Assembly: GCF_023091745.1 (NCBI RefSeq)
Contig: NC_068930.1
Span: 11,554,262 to 11,618,261 of the forward strand
DNA: 64,000 bases
From: Budorcas taxicolor
Taxonomy: Eukaryota > Chordata > Mammalia > Artiodactyla > Bovidae
Direction: 5' to 3'
The notes below the pieces were generated by a model that ran no database searches, was not told where the DNA came from, and worked only from the letters and a program-made list of their open reading frames with translations. Of the stretch, positions 1 through 10,320 are shown in pieces; position 1 is the first letter of the stretch, and every line of letters begins with the position of its first letter. The translations under genes were made by a program, and so were the position numbers.

Positions 1-640
1 TTGGTCTTTTTTGTATTTCAATAAGTCTATATACACTAAAGATGTAAATCTTTCAGCAGTGGTATAAGTTGCAAAATTTTCCCAATTTGACATTTGTTTT
101 GTTATTTACTTTTGGTGTTTTTCTTTTATTTTAAGTTCTCTTTATTAGGGTCAAATTTACAATCCTTTCCATGGACAGAGGAGCCTGGCAGGCTACAGTC
201 CATAGTGTCGCAAAGAGTAAGACATGACTGAAGCAATTTAGCACACATGCCTTGATTATTTAACTGATTTTGAGCCTTAGAAAAAATTTCCCTTTTGAAC
301 TTATAGAAAAATTTGTCCACTTTTTATCTCTGGTTTATTTAGAATGTATCATGCTGTAAAATGTGAAAAAAGATCAAATTTTACCATATTCCATATGGTG
401 ATCCATGATCCTAACATCATTTATTAAAATGTCTACACTTTTTTCACTGATTTTTGAGATGTCACTTTTATTTATGCCAAAATTTCCATTTTCACTATTT
501 CTGTATTTTTTATCACTTTATTCATCTGTCAATTTATGCATGTACCAAAATATTATATTCTTTATAGATAATTTATAACATTTTAATACCTGGTAAGACA
601 TGTTACCCCTTATTGCTGCAGAAAAAAAATATTGATTTTT
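1..640 (-). mobile_element. Decayed L1 ORF2 C-terminal region, antisense
   Basis: The T-rich strand resembles the reverse complement of the C-terminal part of mammalian L1 ORF2, for example around 410-560 where the order of words follows the L1 segment that names several input strands and a target. It has no usable reading frame and is broken by a Bov-tA tail at about 163-251. The assignment is by recognition of an old L1M-age element and the borders are approximate. Confidence 0.5.
163..251 (+). mobile_element. Bov-tA/Bov-A SINE, 3' fragment
   Basis: Matches the 3' half of Bov-A units elsewhere in the window: CATGGACAGAGGAGCCTGGC, then a block ending in GACATGACTGAAGC. The tRNA-like head is missing, so this is a 5'-truncated copy. 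Confidence 0.85.
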
Positions 641-3075
641 GAGATATAATTTACATGAAATAAATTTCATCCATTTATGCTGATGATTCAATGCATTTGA
701 CAGACACATTCAGTTGTGAAACCACTGCTACATCATGCTAACAATTTCCAACAGCAGCACATTTCTTCTGTATCTTTGCAGTCTATTCTTTCCTCTGTCC
801 CTAAAAAACCAATGATCTGCTTTTTTGTCAATGTAGATTAGCTTAAATGTCCTTTTTAAAATTTAATGGAAATGGAAACATGTTATAATTACTCTTTTAT
901 ATGTCACTTATTTTACTGAACATATATATTTTTTAATTTTTGGCACAGCCAAATAAATAAACATTAAAAAGATACATGTCATATCAGTAGTTTGCTCTTT
1001 TTTTTATTACTCATAATAATATATGGTAATATAATGATAATAATAAGAATAATTTCATATTACCCATAAACTACATTTTATTTCTCCATTCACTTGTTGA
1101 TGGACATTTAGGTGGCTTAATGGGCATTCTTATACAGGTGTTTGTGTGGACATATACTTTCACTTTCACTTTTCTTAGATAAACACTTGAAGGCATAAGT
1201 GTTTTCTTATGCAAATGCTTAAAAGGAGGTGTATGCTGAACTTTTTAAGAATCTGCAAAGAGTTTTTCAAAGTAACTGTACCATTTTACATTTCACCAGG
1301 AAATGAACGCTGAATACGCCTCAGCAGGACTGATGTTGAGGGTGACACTCCAATACTTGGGCCACCTGATGTGAAGAGCCAGCTCACTGAAAAAGACCCT
1401 GATGCTGGGAAAGACTGGAGGCAGGAGGAGAAGCAGGTGACAGAGGATGAGATGCTTGGATGGCGTCATCGACTCAAAGGACATGAGTCTGAGCAAGCTC
1501 CAGGAGAGAGTGAAGGACAGGGGAGCCTGGCGTGCTGCAGTCCATGGGGTCACAAAGAGCTGGACATGACTGAGCAACTGAACAAGAGTTTCATTGTTTC
1601 ATATCTTCACCAACACCGAGCATTGACAGTTTTAAATTTTGACCATTACAATGAATTTGTACCTTTTGATGATGTATCTTCTTTTGGGAAGAGTCTATTT
1701 AGGTTTTTTTTGTTTTTTAAAAGATTGTTTGTTTTTTGATGTTTTTGAATTATTTCAGTTCCTTATATATTCTGGGTACAAATTCTTCATCAGATATATA
1801 TATATATTACAAACATTTTAAAATCATCTGTGCCTTGTTTTTTTTTTATTTTCTTAAATAAACACAAGCATATTTTATTTCAGTACATTTATACTTATCA
1901 TTTTCAACAACTTGTGTGTTGTGTTGAAGCTAAGAAATCTTCACCTTAAGTTGTAAAATTTCCCTCACCATTTTAGATATTCATAATTGACATGATATCA
2001 ATGCTTTTTTGCTAGTAAATGCTACTTGCTGTGTTATATGAGGGTTACTTTTTTCCCATGTAGATGTCCACTTACTTCACTGTGATTTTGAGAATTGAAT
2101 TCTCAGCCCCATTGTCAAGAATTAGTTGATCATATACCTGTGTAATTCTTTCTAGATTTGATTCTAATCTATTTATCTGAGTTTCTGTTCTCTCACCAGT
2201 GCCACACAGTCTTCAAGTAATATAAATTTTGCATCTGAATTCATTTTAAAATAAAATCTTTCTATCTGCCTGATTCTCAAAGTCTGAATTTTTTTTCTCT
2301 TAGAATAGAAAGCTGTAGAATTTTGATTTGGCTTAGATACATATTTAGATCAACTCTGTGAAAAAGATAGAGGTTTTTATTTCAGGAAAATAATACATTC
2401 CTCAATAATAGATTTGTTTAGGTCATTATTAATATCCCTCAGCAGTAATTTATAATTCTCAGTGTCAGTGACATATACTTTTAAAATTTTTCTAAGTATT
2501 TTATGTTTTTTGATAGTTTATTTCAGTTTCTAACTATGCATAGTATATTGATTTTGTATATTTACCTTGAATTTGAGATCTTTCTGAATTTGCTATTTCA
2601 GTTCTAGTTTTGTAGGTTTCTTAGAATTACTTTACTATGTATACAATCATGTTATCTTCAAATAACAAGAGCTTTCTTTTTTTCTTTCTACTCCTTATGC
2701 CTTTAACTCCTTGCTTTTGTCTTATATTAATAATTAGGACTTTTAGCATAATGCCTGGTAAAAATGGTAAGTGTGGAGATTCTTATTTCACTCTTCCCAT
2801 TATTTTAAGGCATCAAATATCTCACCCTTCAGTATGTTATTACTGTAAGTTGTCTGTAGATGGTCCTTATTATTGAGAAACCTTCCATCTAATTACAATG
2901 TGTGAACATTTTCATCGTTTTAATTTGTGTTGAGATCTGTCAAATGCTTTTTTCTATATCAATTGGAATTGTCATGTTTTTTTCATATTCTATAAATATT
3001 GTAAATTATGATGCTAACTGGAGATTCCAATACTTTGTTCTCATGGATCAGCTTTATTATTGACTTAGGGTATGA
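640..3075 (-). mobile_element. Old L1M-like LINE, 3' UTR to ORF2, antisense
   Basis: From about 640 the sequence follows the reverse complement of an L1M 3' UTR, including the blocks around GTTGATGGACATTTAGG (about 1095) and GTACCATTTTACATTTC (about 1277). It continues after 1590 into antisense ORF2. A BovB tail at 1302-1590 interrupts it. The element probably continues at 3960-4971 and perhaps 5445-6345, as one large antisense L1 cut up by later insertions. No open frame survives. Confidence 0.65.
1302..1590 (+). mobile_element. BovB LINE, 3' tail
   Basis: Contains the BovB 3' end: the GATGCTGGGAAAGA block, the GAGGATGAGATG block and a terminus ending GACATGACTGAGCAACTGAAC. It is inserted within the antisense L1M, whose sequence resumes on the other side. 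It carries only the last ~0.3 kb and encodes no RT motif. Confidence 0.9.
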
Positions 3076-3235
3076 CAAACCAACAGACGAAGAAGAATGC
3101 TTGTTGATAGAGGCTGAGGATCTCAGGTAAGGGCTCTTGGCTCTCCCGCTGTTGTGTTGCCTTCAGCTCTCACAGCACTGCTGGCATGCATGTGAAGTAT
3201 TTCAGAAATATGAAGACCCCAAGACTGCTCTTGAT
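3073..3235 (+). other. Unassigned segment with an exon-like stretch
   Basis: This stretch between antisense L1 and two SINEs is not recognisable L1. One frame reads DKPTDEEECLLIEAEDLR and is followed at once by a GTAAGG sequence that looks like a splice donor (about 3127-3132). A later stretch in another frame reads ACEVFQKYEDPKTALDH. I do not recognise either peptide. It could be a fragment of a pseudogene or chance; nothing around it supports an active exon. Confidence 0.2.
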
Positions 3236-3239
3236 CACA

Positions 3240-3440
3240 TTGTTGTTAGTTGCTCGGTCGTGTCTGACTCTGTGACTCCATAGACTATAGCCTACCAGGC
3301 TCCTCTGTCTGAGGGATTCTCCAGGCAAGAATACTGAAGTTGGTTGCCATTTCCTTCTCCAGGGGATCTTCCCGACCCAGGGATCGAACGTGGGTCTCCC
3401 ATACTGAGGGCAGATTCTTTACCACTGAGCCACACATCAC
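3240..3440 (-). mobile_element. Bov-tA SINE
   Basis: Complete antisense copy. The tRNA-like head is at the right end, with the B-box complement GGGATCGAAC and the A-box region complement TTACCACTGAGCCAC. The Bov-A body follows leftward and ends near GTTGTTAGTTGCTCGG. Confidence 0.92.
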
Positions 3441-3461
3441 AGAGGTACATTCTAACCATGT

Positions 3462-3691
3462 TGTTTGCTGTTGTTTAGTTGCTAAGTCATACTGGACTCT
3501 CTAAATCATGTCTGACTATTGCGACCCCATGCTCAGCCCACAAGGCTCCTCTGTCTATCGGATTTCTCAGGCAAGATTCCTGGAGTGGGTTGCTGTTTCC
3601 TTCTCCATGTGATTTTCCCAATCCAGAGATCAAACCCAGGTCTCCTGTATTGCAGGCAGATTCTTTACTGTCTGAGCCACCAGGGAAGTTC
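3462..3691 (-). mobile_element. Bov-tA SINE
   Basis: Second antisense copy, 20 bp to the right of the previous one. It carries GAGCCACCAGGGAAG (the complement of the SINE 5' end) and the Bov-A body. An extra AAGTCATACTGGACTC stretch beside the normal CATGTCTGAC block suggests a small internal duplication. Confidence 0.92.
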
Positions 3692-3959
3692 TTTCTAACC
3701 AAGTTCTTGGCTTTAATCTTTGAGCTCCTACTTCTGCTTCCAGCATAGCTAAACTCTACTGAAACCTGCTGCAGCTTATAAATCTAATGATTTATAAACA
3801 GTGTTGGCAAGCTGATAAAGTCTGCTCTGAAACACTTCACGTATAGATGTTTACAGAATATTATTGATGTTTCATTACTAGGTTACATAGTATTGGCTGA
3901 GAATCAGTAGCTCTGGAGATAAACCCGTGGTCAAGGCAGACTGACTAAAATTACCCAAG

Positions 3960-4971
3960 ACTATGTTATTTATATTGATTCATTTTTGAATGTTAGAACA
4001 ATCTAAATAAATCCTATTTGGTCATGCTGCATTGTCTATCTTATATATAACTTTTGGATTCAGTTTACTAATTGTTACAATTTTTGCATCTGTGTTCGTG
4101 AGTGATTTTACTCATTTTGGTAATGCACTTTGAGATAAGAGGCGTCTCCTCTTCTTCTGTTTTCTGAAAGCTTTTGTGTAATATAAATTATATCTTCCTG
4201 AGTGTTTGATAGAATTCACCACCAAAAGCATTTGCTTGGTGGAAGAATTTTTGATACCAGATTTAATTTGTTTATAAGCATTTGGTTATTCAGATTTTCC
4301 TTTCATCTTGTGTCAGTTTTGTTGTGATTTTTCAAGACGTGTGTCCATTTCATGTACATTGTTTGTTTGGATAATGTGGCTATTATATGATCTTATTAAT
4401 GTCTGATTCTGTGGTGATAACTCATGCTTCACTGCCAATATTGGTGAATTCTTGTTCTCTTTCCCTATGCTTGCGGGGGACCGCCCGTAAAGGGTTAAGT
4501 CTTGGGAGCTGCTCAGCAGATGCAGAGCCTTAGGCACGTTCCTAAGCTCCCTGTCCCGCCACCCTCAAGAATTTTTATAGCCCTTAAAGCCCCAAGATGT
4601 CTTGTTTCTGCAACATGTAAGATAGATAATCTTATAGTGCTCTGTACACAATGGTAAGGGTCTGGTGATTGTATCCTGAGGTTAAAAAATAATCCTGTGC
4701 ATGTCTTAAGTCACGTATTTTATCCTATAAATATTGTAGCCTAATAAAGAAAGGCATCAGCCATTTGTGGTCTGATCCTCTCAACCCCATCTTTTGTCTC
4801 TATCTCTTATTTTTCTTAGCGGGGACGCTCCGTTCTCTCCCTGTGCAGGTGCAACTCTTGCTTGTGCTGGCCGCGGCATATGCTCAGTCCAGTTAAGGAT
4901 TTATTGGTTAATTTACCTTTCAAAGAACTAATTTTTGCTTTTGATGTTTATCAGCACTAGGTATTATTTAT
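3960..4971 (-). mobile_element. Old L1M-like ORF2, antisense, split by a solo LTR
   Basis: Words such as GATAGAATTCACCACCAAAA (about 4209) and, beyond the LTR, CCTTTCAAAGAACTAATTTT (about 4916) follow antisense L1 ORF2 in order. The L1 is interrupted exactly by the LTR at 4472-4878. This continues the element described at 640-3075. Confidence 0.6.
4472..4878 (+). mobile_element. Solo endogenous retrovirus LTR (class II-like)
   Basis: A 407-bp unit begins TGCGGGGGACC and ends CCGCGGCA, so it has TG...CA termini. It is flanked by a perfect 6-bp direct repeat TATGCT (4466-4471 and 4879-4884). A TATA-like TATAAATA lies at 4726-4733 and an AATAAA signal at 4743-4748, so the transcript repeat would be very short. 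A 6-bp duplication and a short R region fit class II (betaretrovirus-like) ERVs. No internal viral sequence remains, so this is a recombined solo LTR. The strand is set by the polyadenylation signal. Family name not assigned. Confidence 0.85.
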
Positions 4972-5118
4972 GTTATAGACTTCATGTGAAGTCCATCAAC
5001 AGAAAATATACCCTATAAGACAAAGATAAAATAAAGGTAAAGATATATATAAAACAGGCATTTTTTAAGAAATGAAGAGGAAAAAAGGAAAATGTCAATC
5101 ATTTATATCATTCAAATA

Positions 5119-5330
5119 TTGTGTATGTGTGCATACACAGTTGTGGCCAACTCTGGAATCCTCTGAACTGTAGCCCACGGGGATCCTCTGTCCATGGAAT
5201 TTTCCAGAAAGAATATTGGTTGCCATTACCTCCTCCAGGGAGTCTTCCTGACCCAGGGATAGAGCCTGTGTCTCTTATGTCTCCTGCATTGGCAGGAAGA
5301 TTCTTTACTGCTGTGCCACCTGGGAAGCCA
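5119..5330 (-). mobile_element. Bov-tA SINE
   Basis: Antisense copy with the tRNA-like head at its right end (GTGCCACCTGGGAAGCC) and a body containing TTCCTGACCCAGGGA. The left end runs into GTGTATGTGTGCATACACAG, where the normal BovB-like tail is eroded. Confidence 0.88.
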
Positions 5331-5444
5331 TTTATTCAGATATCTACCACTTCTAATTCTTATTCTTCAGGAGACCAGAGTTTCATCCTGGTATTATTAC
5401 CCTTCATCCTAGAGAAGTTTATCTACTATTTCTTTTAGTAAAGT

Positions 5445-6345
5445 GTGAAGCTTAGAGTTTCTTGTTTTTGTTTTTGTTTTTTTTTTTTTAATTAAAAAAA
5501 TGTTTCTTGAAGGATATTGTCATCACATATAGAGCTCTGCATTAGGCTTTTTTCTTTTTTTCTTTTTTTTTTTGGTTTGCTTTTTCTTTAGCATCTTAAA
5601 TATGACTTTGTAGTACTAAGACTTCTGAAGAGAAGATTGTCATTGAAATTATTCTGTATCTGCCATAAAGTGTCATTTATCTCTGGCTGTTTTAAAATTT
5701 TATCTTTGTTTTTGGTTTTTGTCAGTTTGGTGATGATGGTATACTCCTCATCGTATTTGTCATCTTTAGAGTTTACTGAGATTCTTGAGTTTATAAATGT
5801 ACACCTTTTATCGAAGTTGAGAAACCTTGGCAAATATTTTTTCAAATATCTTTCTCCCGTCCCCTCTCCTCTCCCACTGCCCCTTCTTCAATCCATTTGC
5901 ATGCATTTTAGAGGAACAATCTTGTTCTATCTGTCTCTGAGCCTTAGTTTATTATTTTGATGCTTTTTCCTCTCTCTTCAGATTTTATCATTTCTATTGA
6001 TTTACTTTCAGGTCAATTGATTTTCTTCTCCATTTTCTCTAGTCTGCTATTAAGCCCATTCAATGATTTTAAAATTTTAGATATTACATCTTTCACTTCT
6101 AGAATATCAGTGTGGTTCTATTTTTACATTTTCTTTTCCACTCTCTGCTGAGTTTCTTAACTTTTCATTACTGTGTCTGTATTTTCCTTTATATCATTGA
6201 ACATAGCAATGAAAACTGCTCTAAATCCTTTATCTGCCAATTCCAACATTTGGGTCATATCAGAATTGGTCTGTTTTTGGTCACTTTTATTGAGAGTGAG
6301 TCATATCTTCCTGATACTCCAACAGTCAACAAAATATAAATTTTA
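5445..6345 (-). mobile_element. Old L1M-like sequence, antisense
   Basis: The blocks around TTAAGCCCATTCAATGATTT (about 6052), ATATCATTGAACATAGCAAT (about 6192) and CTGCCAATTCCAACATTTGG (about 6234) follow a familiar antisense L1M-type repeat. Poly-T tracts occur at 5468-5489 and 5550-5574. The open frames here come from low-complexity T-rich sequence. Confidence 0.5.
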
Positions 6346-6579
6346 TATAAAGACTACAAAATAAGCTATTTTAAAAGCAATATGTGTATAGATAATAACT
6401 GGACATAAAAGTCATAAAAATATCTATTTTGAATATTGGAATTAACAGTAATTTATGAAATATTAATGTTTACTTCTACAATAAGCATTAAATTTGTAAA
6501 TAAGTATTAAATTTGTAATTTGAAAGTAATCTTTAAGTTATATGTGACTTTTTGTTTCACTAACTTGTCAGTGTATTTT

Positions 6580-7045
6580 TAAAGAAAATGTAAGCATGAA
6601 AGTGGTCTCTAGAATGAGGAATAAGATAAGGATGTTTGTTGCCTCCACTCCTATTCAATACAACTATGAATAAATCAGTTGAAGCTAATATAGAAAGAAA
6701 GAAGAAAAATATATTTCCATATTATCTGATGTCCACTTAGAATATGGGATAAAATTTAATACAATAGCACAATCAAAAAGATTGAAAGATACTTGTTATT
6801 ATGTACTTGTCCAAACCTACAGAATGTGCAGCATCAACAGTAAGCCTTAATGTGAACTATACACTTGGTTATGTTGTATCAATGTAGGCTCACCAGTTGT
6901 AACAAATGGGCCAGTCCGGTGGGTGATTTTGATAATGGGGAAGGCATGCATGTTTGGGTGAGTAGGGCTTGAATAGGAAATCTCAGTACTTTCTCTCAAT
7001 TTTTATGTGAAACAAAACTGCTTTAAAATTTGTCTTAAAAGATAA
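6580..7045 (+). mobile_element. L1M remnants, sense: ORF2 scrap and 3' UTR end
   Basis: A short ORF2-like piece (about 6600-6720, with the CTCCTATTCAATA block) is followed by an L1M 3' UTR at about 6805-7045. The UTR is recognisable from TACAGAATGTGCAGCATCAA, GTAACAAATGGGCCA, the GATAATGGGG(G)AAGG block and the terminal AAACTGCTTTAAAA. No coding capacity. Confidence 0.6.
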
Positions 7046-7087
7046 AAACCAAGAATCGAATTTGGTAGCTCTGCACATGATAAACAG

Positions 7088-7365
7088 AGAAAGAAATGGC
7101 ACCCACTCCAGTATTCTTGCTTGGAGAATCCTGTGGACAGAGAAGCCTGGAAGGTTGCTGTCCATAGGTTCGCACAGAGTCGGACACAAGTGAAGTGACT
7201 TAGCCTGCATGCATGCCTTGGAGAGGAAATGGCAACCCACTTCAATATTCTTGCCTGGAGAATCCCAGGGACAGAGGAGCCTGGTGGGCTGCCATCTATG
7301 GGGTTGTACACAGTTGGACACAACTAAAGTGACTTAGCAACAGCAGCAGCACCAGCAGCACATGA
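7088..7365 (+). mobile_element. Bov-A2 SINE (dimeric)
   Basis: Two Bov-A monomers in tandem with no tRNA head. Each begins with a GAAATGGCA(C/A)CCCACT block and ends with a GGACACAA...GTGACTTAG block; a linker lies near 7200-7215. The tail is a GCA-rich repeat (AGCAACAGCAGCAGCACC). This is the standard Bov-A2 structure. Confidence 0.93.
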
Positions 7366-7589
7366 TAAACACACCAATAGCTGGTGTATAAATTAGTAAT
7401 AAGCAATAAGGAAATATAGAAGACAAGTCCATCCACATGAATAATAAAAATAATAGAGTACTGATAAATAAAGCTAACAAAAATGTTAGACCCAGATTGA
7501 AAAAAACTGTTAAAAATTTATTAAGTAGATAAATAAAAGGATATGCATTTTATATTTTTGGATGGAAACATTTGGAATAATAAATGATA

Positions 7590-7745
7590 GTTAGCTAAGT
7601 ACTAGGCACTATCATGTCCTGGCATATAGTAACTCATTTCATCCTCATAATATTGACATAAGACTTGTACCATTAATTCTATTATTTTATACAAATGAAA
7701 ATTGAGAGAAATCATTCTTACCTAAGTAATTCACACACAAAATCT
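7590..7745 (-). mobile_element. MIR SINE, antisense
   Basis: Diverged reverse complement of the MIR core: ACTAGGCACTATC, TAACTCATTTCATCCTCATA, then ACAAATGAAAATTGAGAG. An ancient mammalian SINE relic. Confidence 0.6.
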
Positions 7746-7859
7746 GTGGTTTTTAATCAGCCTCCAAATAGAATATTTTATAGAATTTTGGGCCTAAAAT
7801 TGTTCAAATTCTTATAGGACTATTGTGAAGCAAAATGAAAATCAATACAGATTTTAAAA

Positions 7860-8535
7860 ATTATATTTAGTCAAATAGGTAATATTGGAATATAATAAGG
7901 AATTTTCTGAGAGGCAGAAAACAGGAAATATGGTTTATGGTGCCATTTTAAGAATAAGAAAAGATAGCTTATTCATAATTAATAATGTATCAGTTTTTAT
8001 CTCTATGATATACCCTCAGATTTACACCACAAAATGTATGCAAAACAAATTCCATATAGATCAAAAAACTAAACCTGAAGAATTATAGACTTAAAATATT
8101 ACATATTTCAATAATAAGAAAGATCTTTCTAGGAAGAATACAGAATCTAAAAGCCTCCCCCATAAAATTTTTGATGATATTTGATGAAAAACTCCATGAA
8201 AATGATACTCAAGTTCAAAATAAAAAATGGGGAAAATATTTGACATGTTAATTTGATAATACATTCTGAATATGTAAAAAGTTTCCACACATAACATACA
8301 CACACAATTGCATGCCAATAGAAAAAGAGGAAAGAAAGGAAATAAAAACACTTAAAAGAAGAGTTGCAAATTATGGGGAAACTGGGAATTGGACTATAAT
8401 CATTCAATTTTTTGAAAGACAATTTAGCATTATCTATCAAATATTTAAAACTGTGTACTCTTGGACACTGTGATAAATATAAATAGCATATTAAAAAACA
8501 GAGAATCACTTTGCTGTCAAAAGCTTTTATGTTTA
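7860..8535 (+). mobile_element. Old L1 ORF2 C-terminus, sense
   Basis: The sequence follows L1 ORF2 near its 3' end: CAAATTCCATATAGATCAAA (about 8045) and, further on, TATGGGGAAACTGGGAATTG (about 8373) then AGACAATTTAGCATTATCTA. Many indels; no useful frame. Confidence 0.55.
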
Positions 8536-8539
8536 ATTA

Positions 8540-8626
8540 GTCAAAACTATGGTTTTTCCAGTACTCAGGTACAGATGTGAGAGTTGTACCATAAAGAAGG
8601 CTGAGCACTGAAGAACTGATGCTTTT
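8540..8626 (+). mobile_element. BovB tail, left piece, split by an L1
   Basis: Begins at CTATGGTTTTTCCAGTACTC, the region encoding the BovB VVMYGCESW-like motif, and runs to ACTGATGCTTTT. There an L1 is inserted. The matching continuation resumes at 9749. The last 16 bases (8611-8626) are one copy of the L1 target duplication. Confidence 0.9.
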
Positions 8627-9748
8627 ATCTTTTCTTTTTAAAAAATTATTTTAGTTTATTTATTTTAATTGGAGGCTAATTACTTTATAATATTGTAGTG
8701 GTTTTGCCATACATTGACATGAATCCACCACAGGTATACATGTGTTCCCCATCCTGAGCCCCCCTTCCACCTCCCTCCCCATCCTATCCCTCTGGGTCAT
8801 CCCGGTGCACCAGCCCTGAGCACCCTGTCTCATGCATCAAACCTGGACCGGCGATCTGTTACACATATAATATACATGTTTCAATGCTATTCTCTCAAAT
8901 CACCCAAAGTTTGCCTTCTCCCATAGAGTATAAAAGACTGTTCTTTACATCTGTGTCTCTTTTGTTGTCTCACATATATGGTTGTCATTACCATCTTTCT
9001 AAACTCCATATATGTGTGTTAGTATACTGCATTGGTATTTTTCTTTCTGGCTTACTTCACTCTGTATAATAGGCTCCAGTTTCACCCATCTCATCAGAAC
9101 CGATTCAAATGTATTCTTTTTAATGGCTGAGTAATACTCCATGGTGCATATGTACCACAGCTTTCTTATCCATTAGTCTACTGATGGACATCTAGGTTGC
9201 TGTGATTTATGTCGGAGAGTGTTTTGCCTATGTTTTCCTCTAGGAGTTTAATAGTTTCTGGTCTTACATTTAGATCTTTAATCCATTTTGAGTTTATTTT
9301 TGTGTATGGTGTTAGAAAGTGTTCTAGTTTCATTCTTTTACAAGTGGTTGACCAGTTTTCCCAACACCACTTGTTAAAGAGATTGTCTTTTCTCCATTGC
9401 ATATTCTTGCCTCCAGAATCAATATAGAGAAAATAAATATACTACCCAAGGCAATCTATAGATTCAATGCAATCCCTATCAAGCTACCAAAGGTATTTTT
9501 CACAGAACTAGAACAAATAATTTCACAATTTGTATGGAAATACAAAAATCCTTGAATAGCCAAAGCAATCTTGAGAAAGAAGAATGGAACTGGAGGAATC
9601 AACCTGCCTAACTTCAGGCTATACTACAAAGCTACAATCATCAAGACAGTATGGTACTGGCACAAAGACAAAAATATAGATCAATGGAACAAAATAGAAA
9701 ACCCAGAGATAAATCCACACAACTATGGACACCTTATCATTGACAAAG
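8627..9748 (-). mobile_element. Young L1 (L1-BT-like) with 5' inversion
   Basis: The 3' UTR begins at 8627. Antisense 3' UTR and ORF2 run to 9414. From 9415 to 9748 the adjoining upstream ORF2 segment lies in the opposite (+) orientation. The two pieces meet at consecutive element positions (...TGACAAAG / GAGGCAAG...), so the inversion lost nothing. Flanking duplications are AAGAACTGATGCTTTT (8611-8626) and AAGAGCTGATGCTTTT (9746-9761). A second, internal deletion joins the ORF2 and 3' parts at TTGCT (9197-9201). This is the hallmark of twin-primed L1 insertion. It is 5'-truncated and dead. Confidence 0.9.
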
Positions 9749-10112
9749 AGCTGATGCTTTTGAACTGTGATGCTGGAGAAGACTCTCAAGAGTCCCCTGG
9801 ACAGCAAGGGGATCAAACCAGTCAATCAAGGAAATAAACCCTGAATAGTCACTAAAAGAACTTATGGTAAACCAGAAGCTCCAGTAGTTTGACCACCTGA
9901 TGCAAAGAACTGACTCATTGGAAAAGACCCTGACGCTGGGGAAGATTAAAGCAGGAGGAGAAGGGGATGACAGAGGACGAGATGGTTGGATGGTGTCACC
10001 GATTCAATGGACATGAGTTTGAGCAAGCTCCAGGAAATAGGGAAGGATAGAGAAGGCTCGCTTGCTGCAGTCCTTAGGGCCACAAATAGTGGTACACAAC
10101 TTAATGACTGAA
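9749..10112 (+). mobile_element. BovB tail, right piece, after the L1 insertion
   Basis: Continues the BovB tail from AGCTGATGCTTTTGAACTGT through GGAAAAGACCCTGACGCTGG to the 3' terminus near GACTGAACAACAGCAACAA. Together with 8540-8626 it is one older 3' BovB copy. Confidence 0.9.
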
Positions 10113-10119
10113 CAACAGC

Positions 10120-10320
10120 AACAAGGTGGCTTAGTGGTAAAGAATCTGCCTGCCAATGCAGGGCACATGGGTTAGATCCCTGGGTAAGGAATATCTCTTG
10201 GAGGAGGAAATGCAAACCCCTTCCAGTATTCTTGCCCAGGAAATCCCATGAACAGAGGAGCCTGGCAGGTTACATGGTGTTGCCAGAGTCGGACACAACT
10301 TAACAACTAAACAACAACAG
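10120..10320 (+). mobile_element. Bov-tA SINE
   Basis: The tRNA-like head carries an A-box-like GTGGCTTAGTGGTAAAG and a degraded B box GGTTAGATCCC. The Bov-A body ends with an ACAACAACAG tail. It directly follows a BovB tail. Confidence 0.9.
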
